Positions 15,642 through 23,786 of a stretch of 34,470 nt of DNA are shown one piece after another. The notes beneath the pieces were generated by a model. That model was not told the origin of the DNA. It ran no database searches and worked only from the letters and a program-made list of their open reading frames with translations. Each line of letters opens with the position of its first letter. The stretch's first letter is position 1. The translations under genes were made by a program, and so were the position numbers. Source of the stretch: Betaproteobacteria bacterium RIFCSPLOWO2_12_FULL_64_23 (GTDB taxonomy: Bacteria; Pseudomonadota; Gammaproteobacteria; Burkholderiales; SG8-39); contig MERK01000086.1 in the NCBI GenBank assembly GCA_001770575.1, positions 1-34,470 of the forward strand. Reading direction: 5' to 3'.

Positions 15642-17054
15642 ATGCAAAAAAAATACGCCTCTTTCCCGGGCAGGATGCTGATGATCGGCTTTGGTGCGGT
15701 CGGACAGGGCTCGCTGCCGCTGATCCTGCGCCACATCGATATGCGGCCGCAGCAGATCGCCATCGTTACCGCCAACGAATTCGGCAAGAACATCGCCGCC
15801 GGGTACGGCGTGCGCTTCCGCGTCGAACCGCTGACGCGCGACAACTACGCCGCCATTCTCGCGCGCGAGCTCGGCCCCGGGGATTTCCTGGTCAACGCCT
15901 CGTTCGACGTATCCAGCGTCGCCCTGATCGAGTGGTGCCAGCAGCATGGCGTGCTCTATATCGATGCCTGCATCGAGCCCTGGCCCGGCGGCCATACCGA
16001 CGCCTCGGTGCCCGCCAGCCGCCGCTCGAACTACGCCTATCGCGAGGCCGCGCTGGCGCTGCGCGCCAAATTCAACTCCGGGCCGACCTGCGTGCTGATG
16101 CATGGGGCCAACCCGGGTCTGGTGTCGCATCTGGTAAAGCAGGCGCTGCTCAACCTGGCGGGCGAGCTCGGCGTGGACGCCGGCGCTCCGCGCAGCCGCG
16201 AGGCCTGGGGGCGGCTCGCCGCGCAGCTGGAGGTGAAGGTGATCCACGTGTCCGAGCGCGATCACCAGACCAGCCAGGTGCGCAAGTGCAACGGCGAATT
16301 CGTAAACACCTGGTCGAGCGAAGCGTTCTGCGGCGAGTCGCTGCAGCCGGCCGAACTCGGCTGGGGCACGCACGAGCGCAACTGGCCGCACGATGGACGC
16401 GAATACGGTTTCGGCAGCGGCGCCGCGATCTACCTCGACCGGCCGGGCGTGGCCACCCGCGTGCGCTCCTGGGCGCCGCACGAAGGATCGTTTCACGGCT
16501 GGCTGATCTCCCACGGCGAGGCGATCTCCATTCCCGACTATCTCAGCGTGCGCGAGAACGGCAAGGTGATCTACCGGCCGACCTGCCACTACGCCTACCA
16601 CCCCTGCGACGACGCCGTGCTGTCGCTGCAGGAATTCGCCGGCAACGGCTGGCGCTTTCCGCCGCGCCAGCGCCTGCTGCGCGACGAGATCGATTCGGGC
16701 TTCGACGAACTGGGCGTGCTGCTGATGGGACACAAGAAAGGCGCCTACTGGTACGGCTCGCAGCTTGGAATCGAGGAAACGCGCAAGTTGTGCCCGCACA
16801 ACAACGCCACCAGCCTGCAGGTGAATGCCCCTTACGTAGCGGCCATCGTCTGGGCGCTGCAACATCCCGCAGCCGGCATCGTCGAGCCGGACGAGCTCGA
16901 CTATCAGGCGCTGCTCGAGATGTCCACGCCCTATCTCGGCAAATTGGTCGGCGTGTACACCGACTGGACCCCGCTCACCGGCCGTGGCAGCCTGTATCCG
17001 GATGACATCGATGCTTCCGATCCGTGGCAGTTCCGCAATTTCCGCGTGAGCTGA
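15642..17054 (+). CDS. hss: homospermidine synthase
   Basis: A 470-residue cytoplasmic NAD-dependent enzyme that joins aminobutyl groups from putrescine (or spermidine) to make sym-homospermidine. The length matches bacterial Hss (about 470-480). MLMIGFGAVGQGSLPLILRH near residues 12-31 is the Rossmann NAD-binding turn. Further family stretches are VNASFDVSSVALIEWC, YIDACIEPWPGG, LMHGANPGLVSHLVKQALL and YHPCDDAVLSL. The ATG at 15642 gives the normal family N-terminus, although its ribosome binding site is weak; a longer in-frame start at 15486 would add an Arg/Ala-rich extension foreign to the family. With the decarboxylase at 1151 it points to homospermidine as a cell polyamine. Confidence 0.95.
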   Translation: MQKKYASFPGRMLMIGFGAVGQGSLPLILRHIDMRPQQIAIVTANEFGKNIAAGYGVRFRVEPLTRDNYAAILARELGPGDFLVNASFDVSSVALIEWCQQHGVLYIDACIEPWPGGHTDASVPASRRSNYAYREAALALRAKFNSGPTCVLMHGANPGLVSHLVKQALLNLAGELGVDAGAPRSREAWGRLAAQLEVKVIHVSERDHQTSQVRKCNGEFVNTWSSEAFCGESLQPAELGWGTHERNWPHDGREYGFGSGAAIYLDRPGVATRVRSWAPHEGSFHGWLISHGEAISIPDYLSVRENGKVIYRPTCHYAYHPCDDAVLSLQEFAGNGWRFPPRQRLLRDEIDSGFDELGVLLMGHKKGAYWYGSQLGIEETRKLCPHNNATSLQVNAPYVAAIVWALQHPAAGIVEPDELDYQALLEMSTPYLGKLVGVYTDWTPLTGRGSLYPDDIDASDPWQFRNFRVS

Positions 17055-17397
17055 CCGATCGGTTCCCTGCCCGGATGCGTGCGATCTGCATCCGGCGAAA
17101 AACGCTCACAACCCAGCGCGGGACGCGCGCTGTCGCAGGCGCATCCCGCCATCCCCGGCGGATTCAGGCGCCGCGGCCATGCCCTATCGCGGTAGGGGTT
17201 GATGTAGGTCAAATCCAGCCAACTGCGTTCGTTTAGTATCGCGAGGACGAGAGGGGGTGACGGTCTGACAACGCAGCCGCGATCCTGAAGGATACGAAGC
17301 AACAATCACCCGCTTCAGCGAAAGATCGGAAGAAATGAGTTTGTCTTGTGCCTGACAGCACAGGGGCGCGGTTTATTTGACCGGGGAATCGAAGGCC
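17055..17397. other. 343-base regulatory region before the cytochrome island
   Basis: No gene is seen. A perfect 8-bp inverted repeat CCGGATGC (17071-17078) / GCATCCGG (17088-17095) follows homospermidine synthase and may help end its transcript, although no T-run follows. The FNR-type promoter lies further down. The inferred transcript start near 17246 would give a leader of about 150 bases before the cytochrome start. Confidence 0.6.
17199..17239 (+). promoter_or_regulatory. FNR/CRP-family class II promoter
   Basis: TTGATGTAGGTCAA at 17199-17212 matches the FNR/Anr consensus TTGAT-N4-ATCAA at nine of ten positions. A -10-like TAGTAT lies at 17234-17239. The site centre (17205.5) is 31 bases before the -10 centre, the geometry of activator sites at about -41.5. 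This supports activation of the downstream cytochrome genes under low oxygen or by a related NO-responsive regulator (Dnr/Nnr). FNR and Dnr cannot be told apart from the site. Confidence 0.75.
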
Positions 17398-19374
17398 ATG
17401 CGTGCTTCAAAACTTGCAACGTGGGTGATGACGGGGGTCGTTTGTCTGGCCGGAGCATCCGTCATCTGGCCGGAGCATGCCCGGGCCGCGAACCTCGCCA
17501 GCGGCAAGGCAGCGGAAGAAAAGGAAGTTGGAAATCCCGACAACGACACCTGCCTGGCCTGCCATGGAAACAAAGGCTTTGCGATGCCGGCGGCGGACGG
17601 GAAAATGCGCGGCCTACATGTGATCAAGGACAGATTCGGAAAAAGCGTGCACGGAAAGCGGGCTTGCCAGGAGTGCCATACCGACATTTCTGAAATTCCG
17701 CACAAGCCGGGCGTAACGCACAAGGTCAGTTGCGTCAGCTGCCATGAAGCCCTGTGGGATGCAGTGAAGGCGGAGAAAAAGACCGGGGAAAACGCAAGAC
17801 TGGGGGTGGTCGTCCAGCAAATCGACAAATACATGCAATCGATCCACGCGCGGCCGAGCCGCGAAGACCAGTCGCGCACCAACGCTACCTGCTACAACTG
17901 CCACGATCCCCACTACATCTACACCAACGGCAGTCCGGAACGCCAGCAGTGGCGCCTGAGCATTCCCATCGTCTGCGGCAAGTGCCACGCCAGGGAAAGC
18001 GCAGAGTACGCGACCTCGGTGCACGGAAAAGCGGTGCTGAACGACAAGAACACTGGCGCAGCCATCTGCTCCGACTGCCACACCACCCACGATGTGGAAA
18101 GACCGGTAAGGGACTCGGCCAAGCTGGCGATTACCAAGAACTGCGGCAACTGCCACCAGAACAGCCTGAAATCCTATACCGGAACCTATCACGGTCAGAT
18201 CAACAAGCTGGGTTACGCCTACACCGCCAAGTGCTTCGACTGCCACGGCAGCCACACCATCCAGCGCGCAGACGATCCGAAATCGAAGGTGCATTCGGCC
18301 AACCGGCTGCAAACCTGCCAGAAATGCCACAAGGAAGCAACCCAGGGCTTCACCACGTTCCAGCCGCATGGCACGGCCGATGATTTTGGTCGCTATCCCT
18401 ATATCTGGATCGCATCGAAATTCATGATCCAGTTGCTCCTCGGCACGTTCGCCTTCTTCTGGACGCATACCGCGCTGTGGTTCTACCGCGAGTACAAGGA
18501 TCGCCAGGCGCGCAAATCCCGGCCGCATGTGCGCACCGATGAACTGCTGCTGGGCAAGCACTTCCGGCGCTTCCCGCTGCTGTGGCGCATAGGCCACCTT
18601 ATCTTTGCCCTGAGCCTGATGATTCTGACCCTGACCGGCATGTCCGTGTTCTACGCTGAAACCGCGTGGGCGCCGGTAGTCATGAATGCCCTGGGCGGGC
18701 CACAGGCGGCGGCCTACATACACCGGGTCAGCGCGGTCATCTTCGCGAGCGTATTTGTCGGGCATCTGGTCTATGTCGTTGTGCACCTGCGCGAGAGCTG
18801 GAGAAGCTTCCAATGGTTCGGCCCCAACTCCTTCATCCCGCGCTGGCAGGATTTGTGGGATATCGTCGCCATGTTCAAGTGGTTCTTCAACCTTGGGCCG
18901 CGTCCCGTGTTCGACCGCTGGACCTACTGGGAGAAGTTCGACTACTGGGCGCCTTTCTGGGGCGTAACCATCATCGGCGTGAGCGGCTTCATGCTCTGGT
19001 TCCCGAACACGACCGCCTCGTTCCTGCCCGGCTGGACATTCAACGTGGCCACGATATTCCACGGCGAAGAGGCGCTGCTGGCTGCCCTGTTCCTGTTCAC
19101 CGTCCACTTCTTCAACAACCACTTCCGCCCGGACAAATTCCCGCTGGACGTGGTCATGTTCACCGGCTCGGTGCCGCTGGAAGAGTTCAAGCACGAGCAC
19201 ACGGTGGAATACAACCGCCTGGTCGAAAGCGGGGAATTGTCGAAATACCTGGTGGACGAACCGTCGCGGCCGATGGCCCTGGGTGCGAAAATATTGGGTT
19301 TCACCCTGATTGCATTCGGCTTGATCCTGCTGGTGCTGGTGCTTATCGGAGTCATCGGCAGCCTGATGGGCTGA
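17398..19374 (+). CDS. nonahaem cytochrome c fused to membrane cytochrome b (CbcL-like)
   Basis: A 658-residue protein. Residues 1-31 are a signal peptide ending ARA. Nine CXXCH motifs occupy residues 52-311 (first Cys at 52, 90, 112, 165, 193, 224, 249, 279, 307) in a periplasmic domain. Residues 340-658 hold about six hydrophobic helices of the FdnI/HydC-type cytochrome b family, with candidate haem b ligands in WRIGHLIF, IHRVSAVIF, GHLVYVVVH and TVHFFNNHF. The same architecture occurs in CbcL of Geobacter, a quinol-oxidising inner-membrane cytochrome used in metal respiration. Here it would pass electrons between quinone and periplasmic cytochromes; direction is unknown. ATG at 17398 is preferred to TTG at 17377 because it gives a proper signal peptide. 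Confidence 0.93.
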   Translation: MRASKLATWVMTGVVCLAGASVIWPEHARAANLASGKAAEEKEVGNPDNDTCLACHGNKGFAMPAADGKMRGLHVIKDRFGKSVHGKRACQECHTDISEIPHKPGVTHKVSCVSCHEALWDAVKAEKKTGENARLGVVVQQIDKYMQSIHARPSREDQSRTNATCYNCHDPHYIYTNGSPERQQWRLSIPIVCGKCHARESAEYATSVHGKAVLNDKNTGAAICSDCHTTHDVERPVRDSAKLAITKNCGNCHQNSLKSYTGTYHGQINKLGYAYTAKCFDCHGSHTIQRADDPKSKVHSANRLQTCQKCHKEATQGFTTFQPHGTADDFGRYPYIWIASKFMIQLLLGTFAFFWTHTALWFYREYKDRQARKSRPHVRTDELLLGKHFRRFPLLWRIGHLIFALSLMILTLTGMSVFYAETAWAPVVMNALGGPQAAAYIHRVSAVIFASVFVGHLVYVVVHLRESWRSFQWFGPNSFIPRWQDLWDIVAMFKWFFNLGPRPVFDRWTYWEKFDYWAPFWGVTIIGVSGFMLWFPNTTASFLPGWTFNVATIFHGEEALLAALFLFTVHFFNNHFRPDKFPLDVVMFTGSVPLEEFKHEHTVEYNRLVESGELSKYLVDEPSRPMALGAKILGFTLIAFGLILLVLVLIGVIGSLMG

Positions 19375-19553
19375 CGCAACGGATGCCAAAGCGCGCGGTG
19401 CGAATCAAGCCGGGCGCCGAGGACGCGAGAGAGAGCAGGCTGTATTTTCGGTGGCTAAGGGACTAGAATGGAAACGGGCGCGGATGGCGCCGGACGGATG
19501 TTGGCGCGTACGCGCGCGGACATTTGCCGAACTACTAAACTTCGAGATCAGCA

Positions 19554-20678
19554 ATGAAGAAAACGATTTTTGGCGTAATCGCACTGTCGCTGGCGTTGGC
19601 CGGTTGCACCGAGAACGCGGGGAGGACAGCCAAGATGCCGGCGGCCGATACCGCTGCAGGCAAAATCATCTCGGAGCGTGATTGTAAGGCGTGTCACGGC
19701 CTCGATGGCAAAGGCATCGCGCCGGCGATTCCGAATTTGGCGGCGCAGCGCGAGCGCTATCTGTTCAATTCGCTGAAGGAGTACAAGGACGGCCAGCGCA
19801 TTCATGCGGCGCTGAAAAACATGACAGCCAACATGAGCGAAGCTGACCTGCGCAATGTGGCCGCATACTTCGCCAGCCTGCCGCCGATCGTCAATACGGC
19901 GGCGACCGATGTCAAACACTCGTCCCCGTATGAAACGGGCAAGCTGGCCGCCGCGGCCTGTGCCGGGTGCCATGGCGCGGACGGCAACAGCACCATCCCC
20001 GGCACGCCCAGCCTGGCGGGCCAGCAGCCGCATTATCTGGTTGCCGCGATCCAGGAATATCACCAGGGAGACCGCCTGAAGAGCGCAATGAAATCGAATC
20101 TGCGCGAATCGGACAAACTCGAGTTGGAAAGCATGGCACTGTATTTCGCGGCACAGACCCCGGTCAATCGCGGCGCGGCGGCGCGCGGTGATCCGGCGGC
20201 GGGCCAGCCTTTGAGCGCCATGTGCGGCGGCTGCCATGGGGCGCAAGGCGCGAGCGTCGATGCCGCCACGCCCAGCCTGGCCGGCCAGGACGCCGAATAT
20301 CTGATGAAGGCAACCAAGGCCTACCGCACGACGCGCAAGAATTGGGGCATGCAGCGTTATATCGCCGGCCTGGGCGACAAGGACATCGAAAACATTGTCG
20401 CGTACTACACGGCGCAGACGCCCAGGGCGGCCGACAAGGTGCCGACTTCCACCCAGGAACTGGCGGCCAAATGCGATCGCTGTCACGACCAGGACGCCAC
20501 CCCGACGATGGCGGCGCCGAAGATGAAAGGGCAGGACAAGGACTATCTGGTAATGGCGCTAAGGGCCTACCGCGACGACAAGCGCGACAGTTCAACCATG
20601 CACAGGATGAGCTTCCCCTACAGCAACGCGATCATAGAAAGTCTTGCGTCTTGGTATGCCCACCAGCCGGCGAAATAG
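19554..20678 (+). CDS. tetrahaem c4-type cytochrome lipoprotein
   Basis: A 374-residue exported protein. The N-terminus MKKTIFGVIALSLALAGC has a lipobox (LAGC, Cys18), so it is probably lipid-anchored in the periplasm. Four CXXCH motifs start at residues 44, 136, 224 and 307, spaced about 85-90 residues, each followed by a c4-like pattern (HG.DG...P.LAGQ..YL......Y..G.R) and a YFA/YYA-Q end. It is thus two diheme c4 units in tandem. The last repeat (CDRCH) is the most divergent. It lies 179 bases after the CbcL-like gene on the same strand and is a natural electron partner for it. It is related to the minus-strand tetrahaem protein at 21712-22929. Substrate specificity is unknown. Confidence 0.9.
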   Translation: MKKTIFGVIALSLALAGCTENAGRTAKMPAADTAAGKIISERDCKACHGLDGKGIAPAIPNLAAQRERYLFNSLKEYKDGQRIHAALKNMTANMSEADLRNVAAYFASLPPIVNTAATDVKHSSPYETGKLAAAACAGCHGADGNSTIPGTPSLAGQQPHYLVAAIQEYHQGDRLKSAMKSNLRESDKLELESMALYFAAQTPVNRGAAARGDPAAGQPLSAMCGGCHGAQGASVDAATPSLAGQDAEYLMKATKAYRTTRKNWGMQRYIAGLGDKDIENIVAYYTAQTPRAADKVPTSTQELAAKCDRCHDQDATPTMAAPKMKGQDKDYLVMALRAYRDDKRDSSTMHRMSFPYSNAIIESLASWYAHQPAK

Positions 20679-20725
20679 GCGCTGGTCCATCACTGACCGG
20701 CCTCAGCCGCGGTGCCCCAAAGCAA

Positions 20726-20756
20726 AACAGCCCGGAGTTTCCGGGCTGTTTGGTTT
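20726..20756. terminator. bidirectional intrinsic terminator
   Basis: Stem AACAGCCCGG (20726-20735), loop AGTTT, stem CCGGGCTGTT (20741-20750), then TGGTTT; A-rich sequence precedes the stem on the other side. It lies between the convergent tetrahaem lipoprotein gene and the minus-strand membrane protein gene and can serve both. Confidence 0.88.
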
Positions 20757-20792
20757 CTGCTGGTGATTCCGTGGGCGGCTGACAGGCTGCGG

Positions 20793-21578
20793 TCAACCGA
20801 TGACCACCTTATCCTGCTCGCCTCTTTGCAGGACGGCGGCGGGGATCTTCCCGATCCACATCTGGTACATCGAGATGAACCACATCATGGCAAAGCTCAC
20901 GCCCATCAGGGCGCCGGCGGCCATGGTCACCCATGCAAACGGATGATAGATCTTGACCAGGTACCAGGAACTGATATCAATCGCCTCGGCGCCGAGGGGC
21001 AAGCCCATGATCAGGTACTTGAACCACAGCGGCCGCACGTAGGCATGGCTGAAGATGGTGCCGACGATGAAGAAAATAAAAGTCATCCCGAACAGGTGTA
21101 TGTGCGACACGCGCACCAGCGTGAAAAAGCCGGTTCCGGTGTCCTGCTCGGTCACCTTTTTGATGTTGTCGTAGTTGCCAAAGTTCGACAGGTGCGGGTT
21201 GCTGCCATCGTGGCAGGACATGCAGCGCTTGTCTATGGTCGGCCGGATGAAGCTCTCGTAGGTCGAGCGGTCCGCGCCCTGTTGCGCCCAGCTCACGAGC
21301 GCATTCGCTTCCTCGGCGGGCAGCATGGCCGACATCGGACCGCGCAGGGCCGATTCGATTTTCGAGCCCTTGCCGCTGCCGGCATAGGCAATGACCAGAT
21401 CCTCGTAAGTCAGATTCGTCGGGTTTCCGTCGCGCCCGGAATAGACGTGAACCAGGTAAAGCATGCCGAACAGGTAACCCATGCCGAGTATGCACAGCGC
21501 CCCGGTATACAGGATGCGCATGGAAAACGGCAGCTGGGAATAATGGCTATAGAGCCGGTGCAGCGGGGCGACGCTCAT
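20793..21578 (-). CDS. four-helix membrane protein with one haem c motif
   Basis: A 261-residue protein I cannot place in a named family. Hydrophobic helices lie at about residues 20-46, 157-180, 186-208 and 213-242. Between the first two is a roughly 110-residue, probably periplasmic loop with a single CMSCH motif (119-123), in a setting (RPTIDKRCMSCHDGSNPHLSNF) like haem c domains of planctomycete-type or cytochrome c oxidase-associated proteins. Histidines within or near the helices (SHIHLFGM, SHAYVRP, YHPFAW) could bind further haem. AAAGGAAA precedes the ATG. It lies 133 bases downstream of the tetrahaem cytochrome on the same strand. Relatives may be misnamed in databases. A role as membrane anchor or redox partner of the tetrahaem protein is inference. 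Confidence 0.85.
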   Translation of the reverse strand: MSVAPLHRLYSHYSQLPFSMRILYTGALCILGMGYLFGMLYLVHVYSGRDGNPTNLTYEDLVIAYAGSGKGSKIESALRGPMSAMLPAEEANALVSWAQQGADRSTYESFIRPTIDKRCMSCHDGSNPHLSNFGNYDNIKKVTEQDTGTGFFTLVRVSHIHLFGMTFIFFIVGTIFSHAYVRPLWFKYLIMGLPLGAEAIDISSWYLVKIYHPFAWVTMAAGALMGVSFAMMWFISMYQMWIGKIPAAVLQRGEQDKVVIG

Positions 21579-21711
21579 AGTGGTTTCCTTTGACTTTCTT
21601 GTGCAACTCGCGGCTACAGCGACATCCTGGCGCCGCGGGTTCCTCCCTGACAGCTCATTGCAAAATGAGGGGATAGCTTCCCTCGTGCTTCCTTAAGTCG
21701 GTGGCCGCTGC

Positions 21712-22929
21712 TTACTTGGGCGGCAGCGCCACGTAGACGACGGACCGCGCCTTCTGCCGCGCGTAATGCGCCGCGAGGCTGTCGACATCCGCCTCGCTCA
21801 TCCCGTCGAGCATGGCGGTCATGGCCGTGCTCCGGCGCGTGCCCTTTTGATAGGCGCGCATTACCCGCCCCAAGTATTCGTGGCGTTGCGCCGCCAGCGC
21901 CGGCGAGCGCGGGTCGGTGCTGTTGCCGCCGACACCATGGCAGCGGTCGCAGCGCAGCGCCATTTCGTCTATGGTCAGGGGCTTGCGCACCTTGGGCGCC
22001 TGCGGCGCCTGATTGGCGTAATAGGCAGCCATGTCCTTGATCACGCTATCGTCGAGCGAGGCGGCCGGGGCTTTCATCGAGGCGTCGCTGCGCGATCCAT
22101 CCTTGTAGCTTTTCATGGCGGCAATGAAATACTGCGCATCCTGGCCGGCAAGGCTGGGCGCGCTGCCCGTGCTTACCCCGCCCTCGCCATGGCAGCCGGC
22201 GCAGGCCACGGCGGCGGTTTTTCCCGCCGCCTGATTGCCCGGCGCGGGCGTCTGCGCCTTGGCCGGCTTTTGCAGGGCATAGAAAAGCGCGATGTTCTCG
22301 AGGTCCGTATCGCTCAGCGCCGAGACCAGGGTTTTCATCATGTCATGCCTGCGCCCGCCTTTGGTGTAGTCCTTGATCGAGGAGACGATGTATTTCGGGT
22401 CCAGTCCGGCCATGTTCGGCATGCCGGGCGCCTTGGTGATCCCGGTCTCGCCGTGACAGCCGGCGCAACCGGCGGTGGCGGCCTTGCCGGCGCTGACCGG
22501 ATCTGCCCGGGACGCAGCCTTGGCGCTGACGCCCGCCTCAGGTTGCGCCGGGTCGAGGTTGGCGTAGTAGGCCGCCACCTTGACCAGGGCGTCGTCGCTC
22601 ATGAACTTGACCGCATTGTTCATCGGCGTATTGCCGCGCGCGCCTGTCTGATACACGCGCATTTCGAGGAAGAGGTAGGCCGGGCGCTGGCCGGCGATGT
22701 GCGGCGTGTCCCTGTCCTTGGACTTGGAGATGCCGTTTATGCCATGGCAGCTTGCGCACGCGGACTCCGCTACGCGCTTGCCTTCGGCGATATCCTGGGG
22801 CGTAGCGAAGACCGGGCGCAGGTCAATGGCGCCGGTGACAGGGCCGGTCGCGCCAGCCGGCAAAACTGCGGCGATCAATATGCCTGTCACCAGCATGTTT
22901 GAAGCAAGAAATTGCGCGCTTCGCTTCAT
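21712..22929 (-). CDS. periplasmic tetrahaem c4-type cytochrome
   Basis: A 405-residue protein with a signal peptide (residues 1-28, ending AGATG). Four CXXCH motifs start at residues 58, 155, 243 and 327, each in a c4-like repeat ending in an AAYYANQ-type helix. The ATG at 22929 is chosen over an upstream frame extension because GAGGG lies eight bases before it and the signal peptide begins there. It lacks a lipobox, unlike the related 374-residue protein at 19554, so it should be soluble. The fourth motif is CDRCH in both proteins, showing a shared ancestry of the whole four-domain array. It is probably cotranscribed with the downstream membrane haem protein. It likely moves electrons through the periplasm. 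Confidence 0.91.
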   Translation of the reverse strand: MKRSAQFLASNMLVTGILIAAVLPAGATGPVTGAIDLRPVFATPQDIAEGKRVAESACASCHGINGISKSKDRDTPHIAGQRPAYLFLEMRVYQTGARGNTPMNNAVKFMSDDALVKVAAYYANLDPAQPEAGVSAKAASRADPVSAGKAATAGCAGCHGETGITKAPGMPNMAGLDPKYIVSSIKDYTKGGRRHDMMKTLVSALSDTDLENIALFYALQKPAKAQTPAPGNQAAGKTAAVACAGCHGEGGVSTGSAPSLAGQDAQYFIAAMKSYKDGSRSDASMKAPAASLDDSVIKDMAAYYANQAPQAPKVRKPLTIDEMALRCDRCHGVGGNSTDPRSPALAAQRHEYLGRVMRAYQKGTRRSTAMTAMLDGMSEADVDSLAAHYARQKARSVVYVALPPK

Positions 22930-23132
22930 CGATGTTCCCTCAAACGTTCGTCCCAATCTGCAATATCCGGTGCCTGCGGGACCAGCCATCGCTAGATTCC
23001 GCTACTCAGAAAACGGGGGTGAGCCTAACGGTACGCGCCTCATGCGTGGCAATTCAGCACGCGGCGGAATTTTAACATGATCCTGAAATATTCGCAGCTA
23101 CCGCAGCCCCGAAAAACGCGCGAGCGCCGCCT

Positions 23133-23786
23133 CTAGCCGGTCCCTTCGCGCCTGGCGCCGCGCACCGCCAGCATGGCCGCTTCCATGCGGCTGCGCACAT
23201 TCAGTTTCTCCAGGATATTGGTGATGTAATGCTTGATCGTTTTCTCCGACAGATGCAGGCGCTCGCCGATCTCGCGATTGGTCAGTCCCTGCACCACCAG
23301 CTTCAGAATTTCCGACTCACGCTCGGTCAAGCCTTCCAGGGGATCCTGCGGCGCCGGACTGCGGGTGAGCGTGACCAGTATCCCCGCTGCGAGCGACGGC
23401 GTGACATAGACCTCGCCCTGGGCCACAGAGCGCACCACGCGCGCCAGTTCGTGCGCGGAAACGCCCTTGAGCACATAGGCGCGGGCGCCGGCCTTGAACG
23501 ACGCCAGCAATTTATCCTCGTCCTCGACGACCGTCAGCATCACGACCTTGGCCGCGGGGCATGCAGCCCTGATCTTTTCGGCGGTGGCGATGCCGCCCCA
23601 GCCGGGCATGGTGACATCGAGCATCACCACGTCCGGAACCAGGTCGCAGGCCATGCGCAGGGCGTCCTCGCCGCAGGCGGCTTGACCGACGATATCGAAA
23701 TCCGGTTGCGCGGCGAGGGAATGCACCACACCCTCGCGAAACAGCGGATGATCGTCCGCCACCAGGATGCTGATGCTCTCAGCCAT
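23133..23786 (-). CDS. NarL/FixJ-type response regulator
   Basis: A 217-residue two-component regulator. The receiver domain (1-125) has acidic pocket DD11-12, phosphoacceptor Asp57 in VVMLDVTMPG, Thr84 in MLTVV and Lys106 in VLKGV. The LuxR/GerE helix-turn-helix (about 152-203) contains LTERESEILKLVVQGLTNRE and LSEKTIKHYITNILEKL. It overlaps the kinase gene by 8 bases, so the pair is translationally coupled. Placed among cytochrome operons, it probably controls one or more of them; the targets are not shown by sequence. Confidence 0.95.
   Translation of the reverse strand: MAESISILVADDHPLFREGVVHSLAAQPDFDIVGQAACGEDALRMACDLVPDVVMLDVTMPGWGGIATAEKIRAACPAAKVVMLTVVEDEDKLLASFKAGARAYVLKGVSAHELARVVRSVAQGEVYVTPSLAAGILVTLTRSPAPQDPLEGLTERESEILKLVVQGLTNREIGERLHLSEKTIKHYITNILEKLNVRSRMEAAMLAVRGARREGTG

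Noticed and set aside
17377..17379. TTG start for the nonahaem cytochrome
   Set aside because: It would add seven polar residues before the signal peptide; ATG at 17398 gives a normal signal sequence with GGGGA about ten bases upstream.
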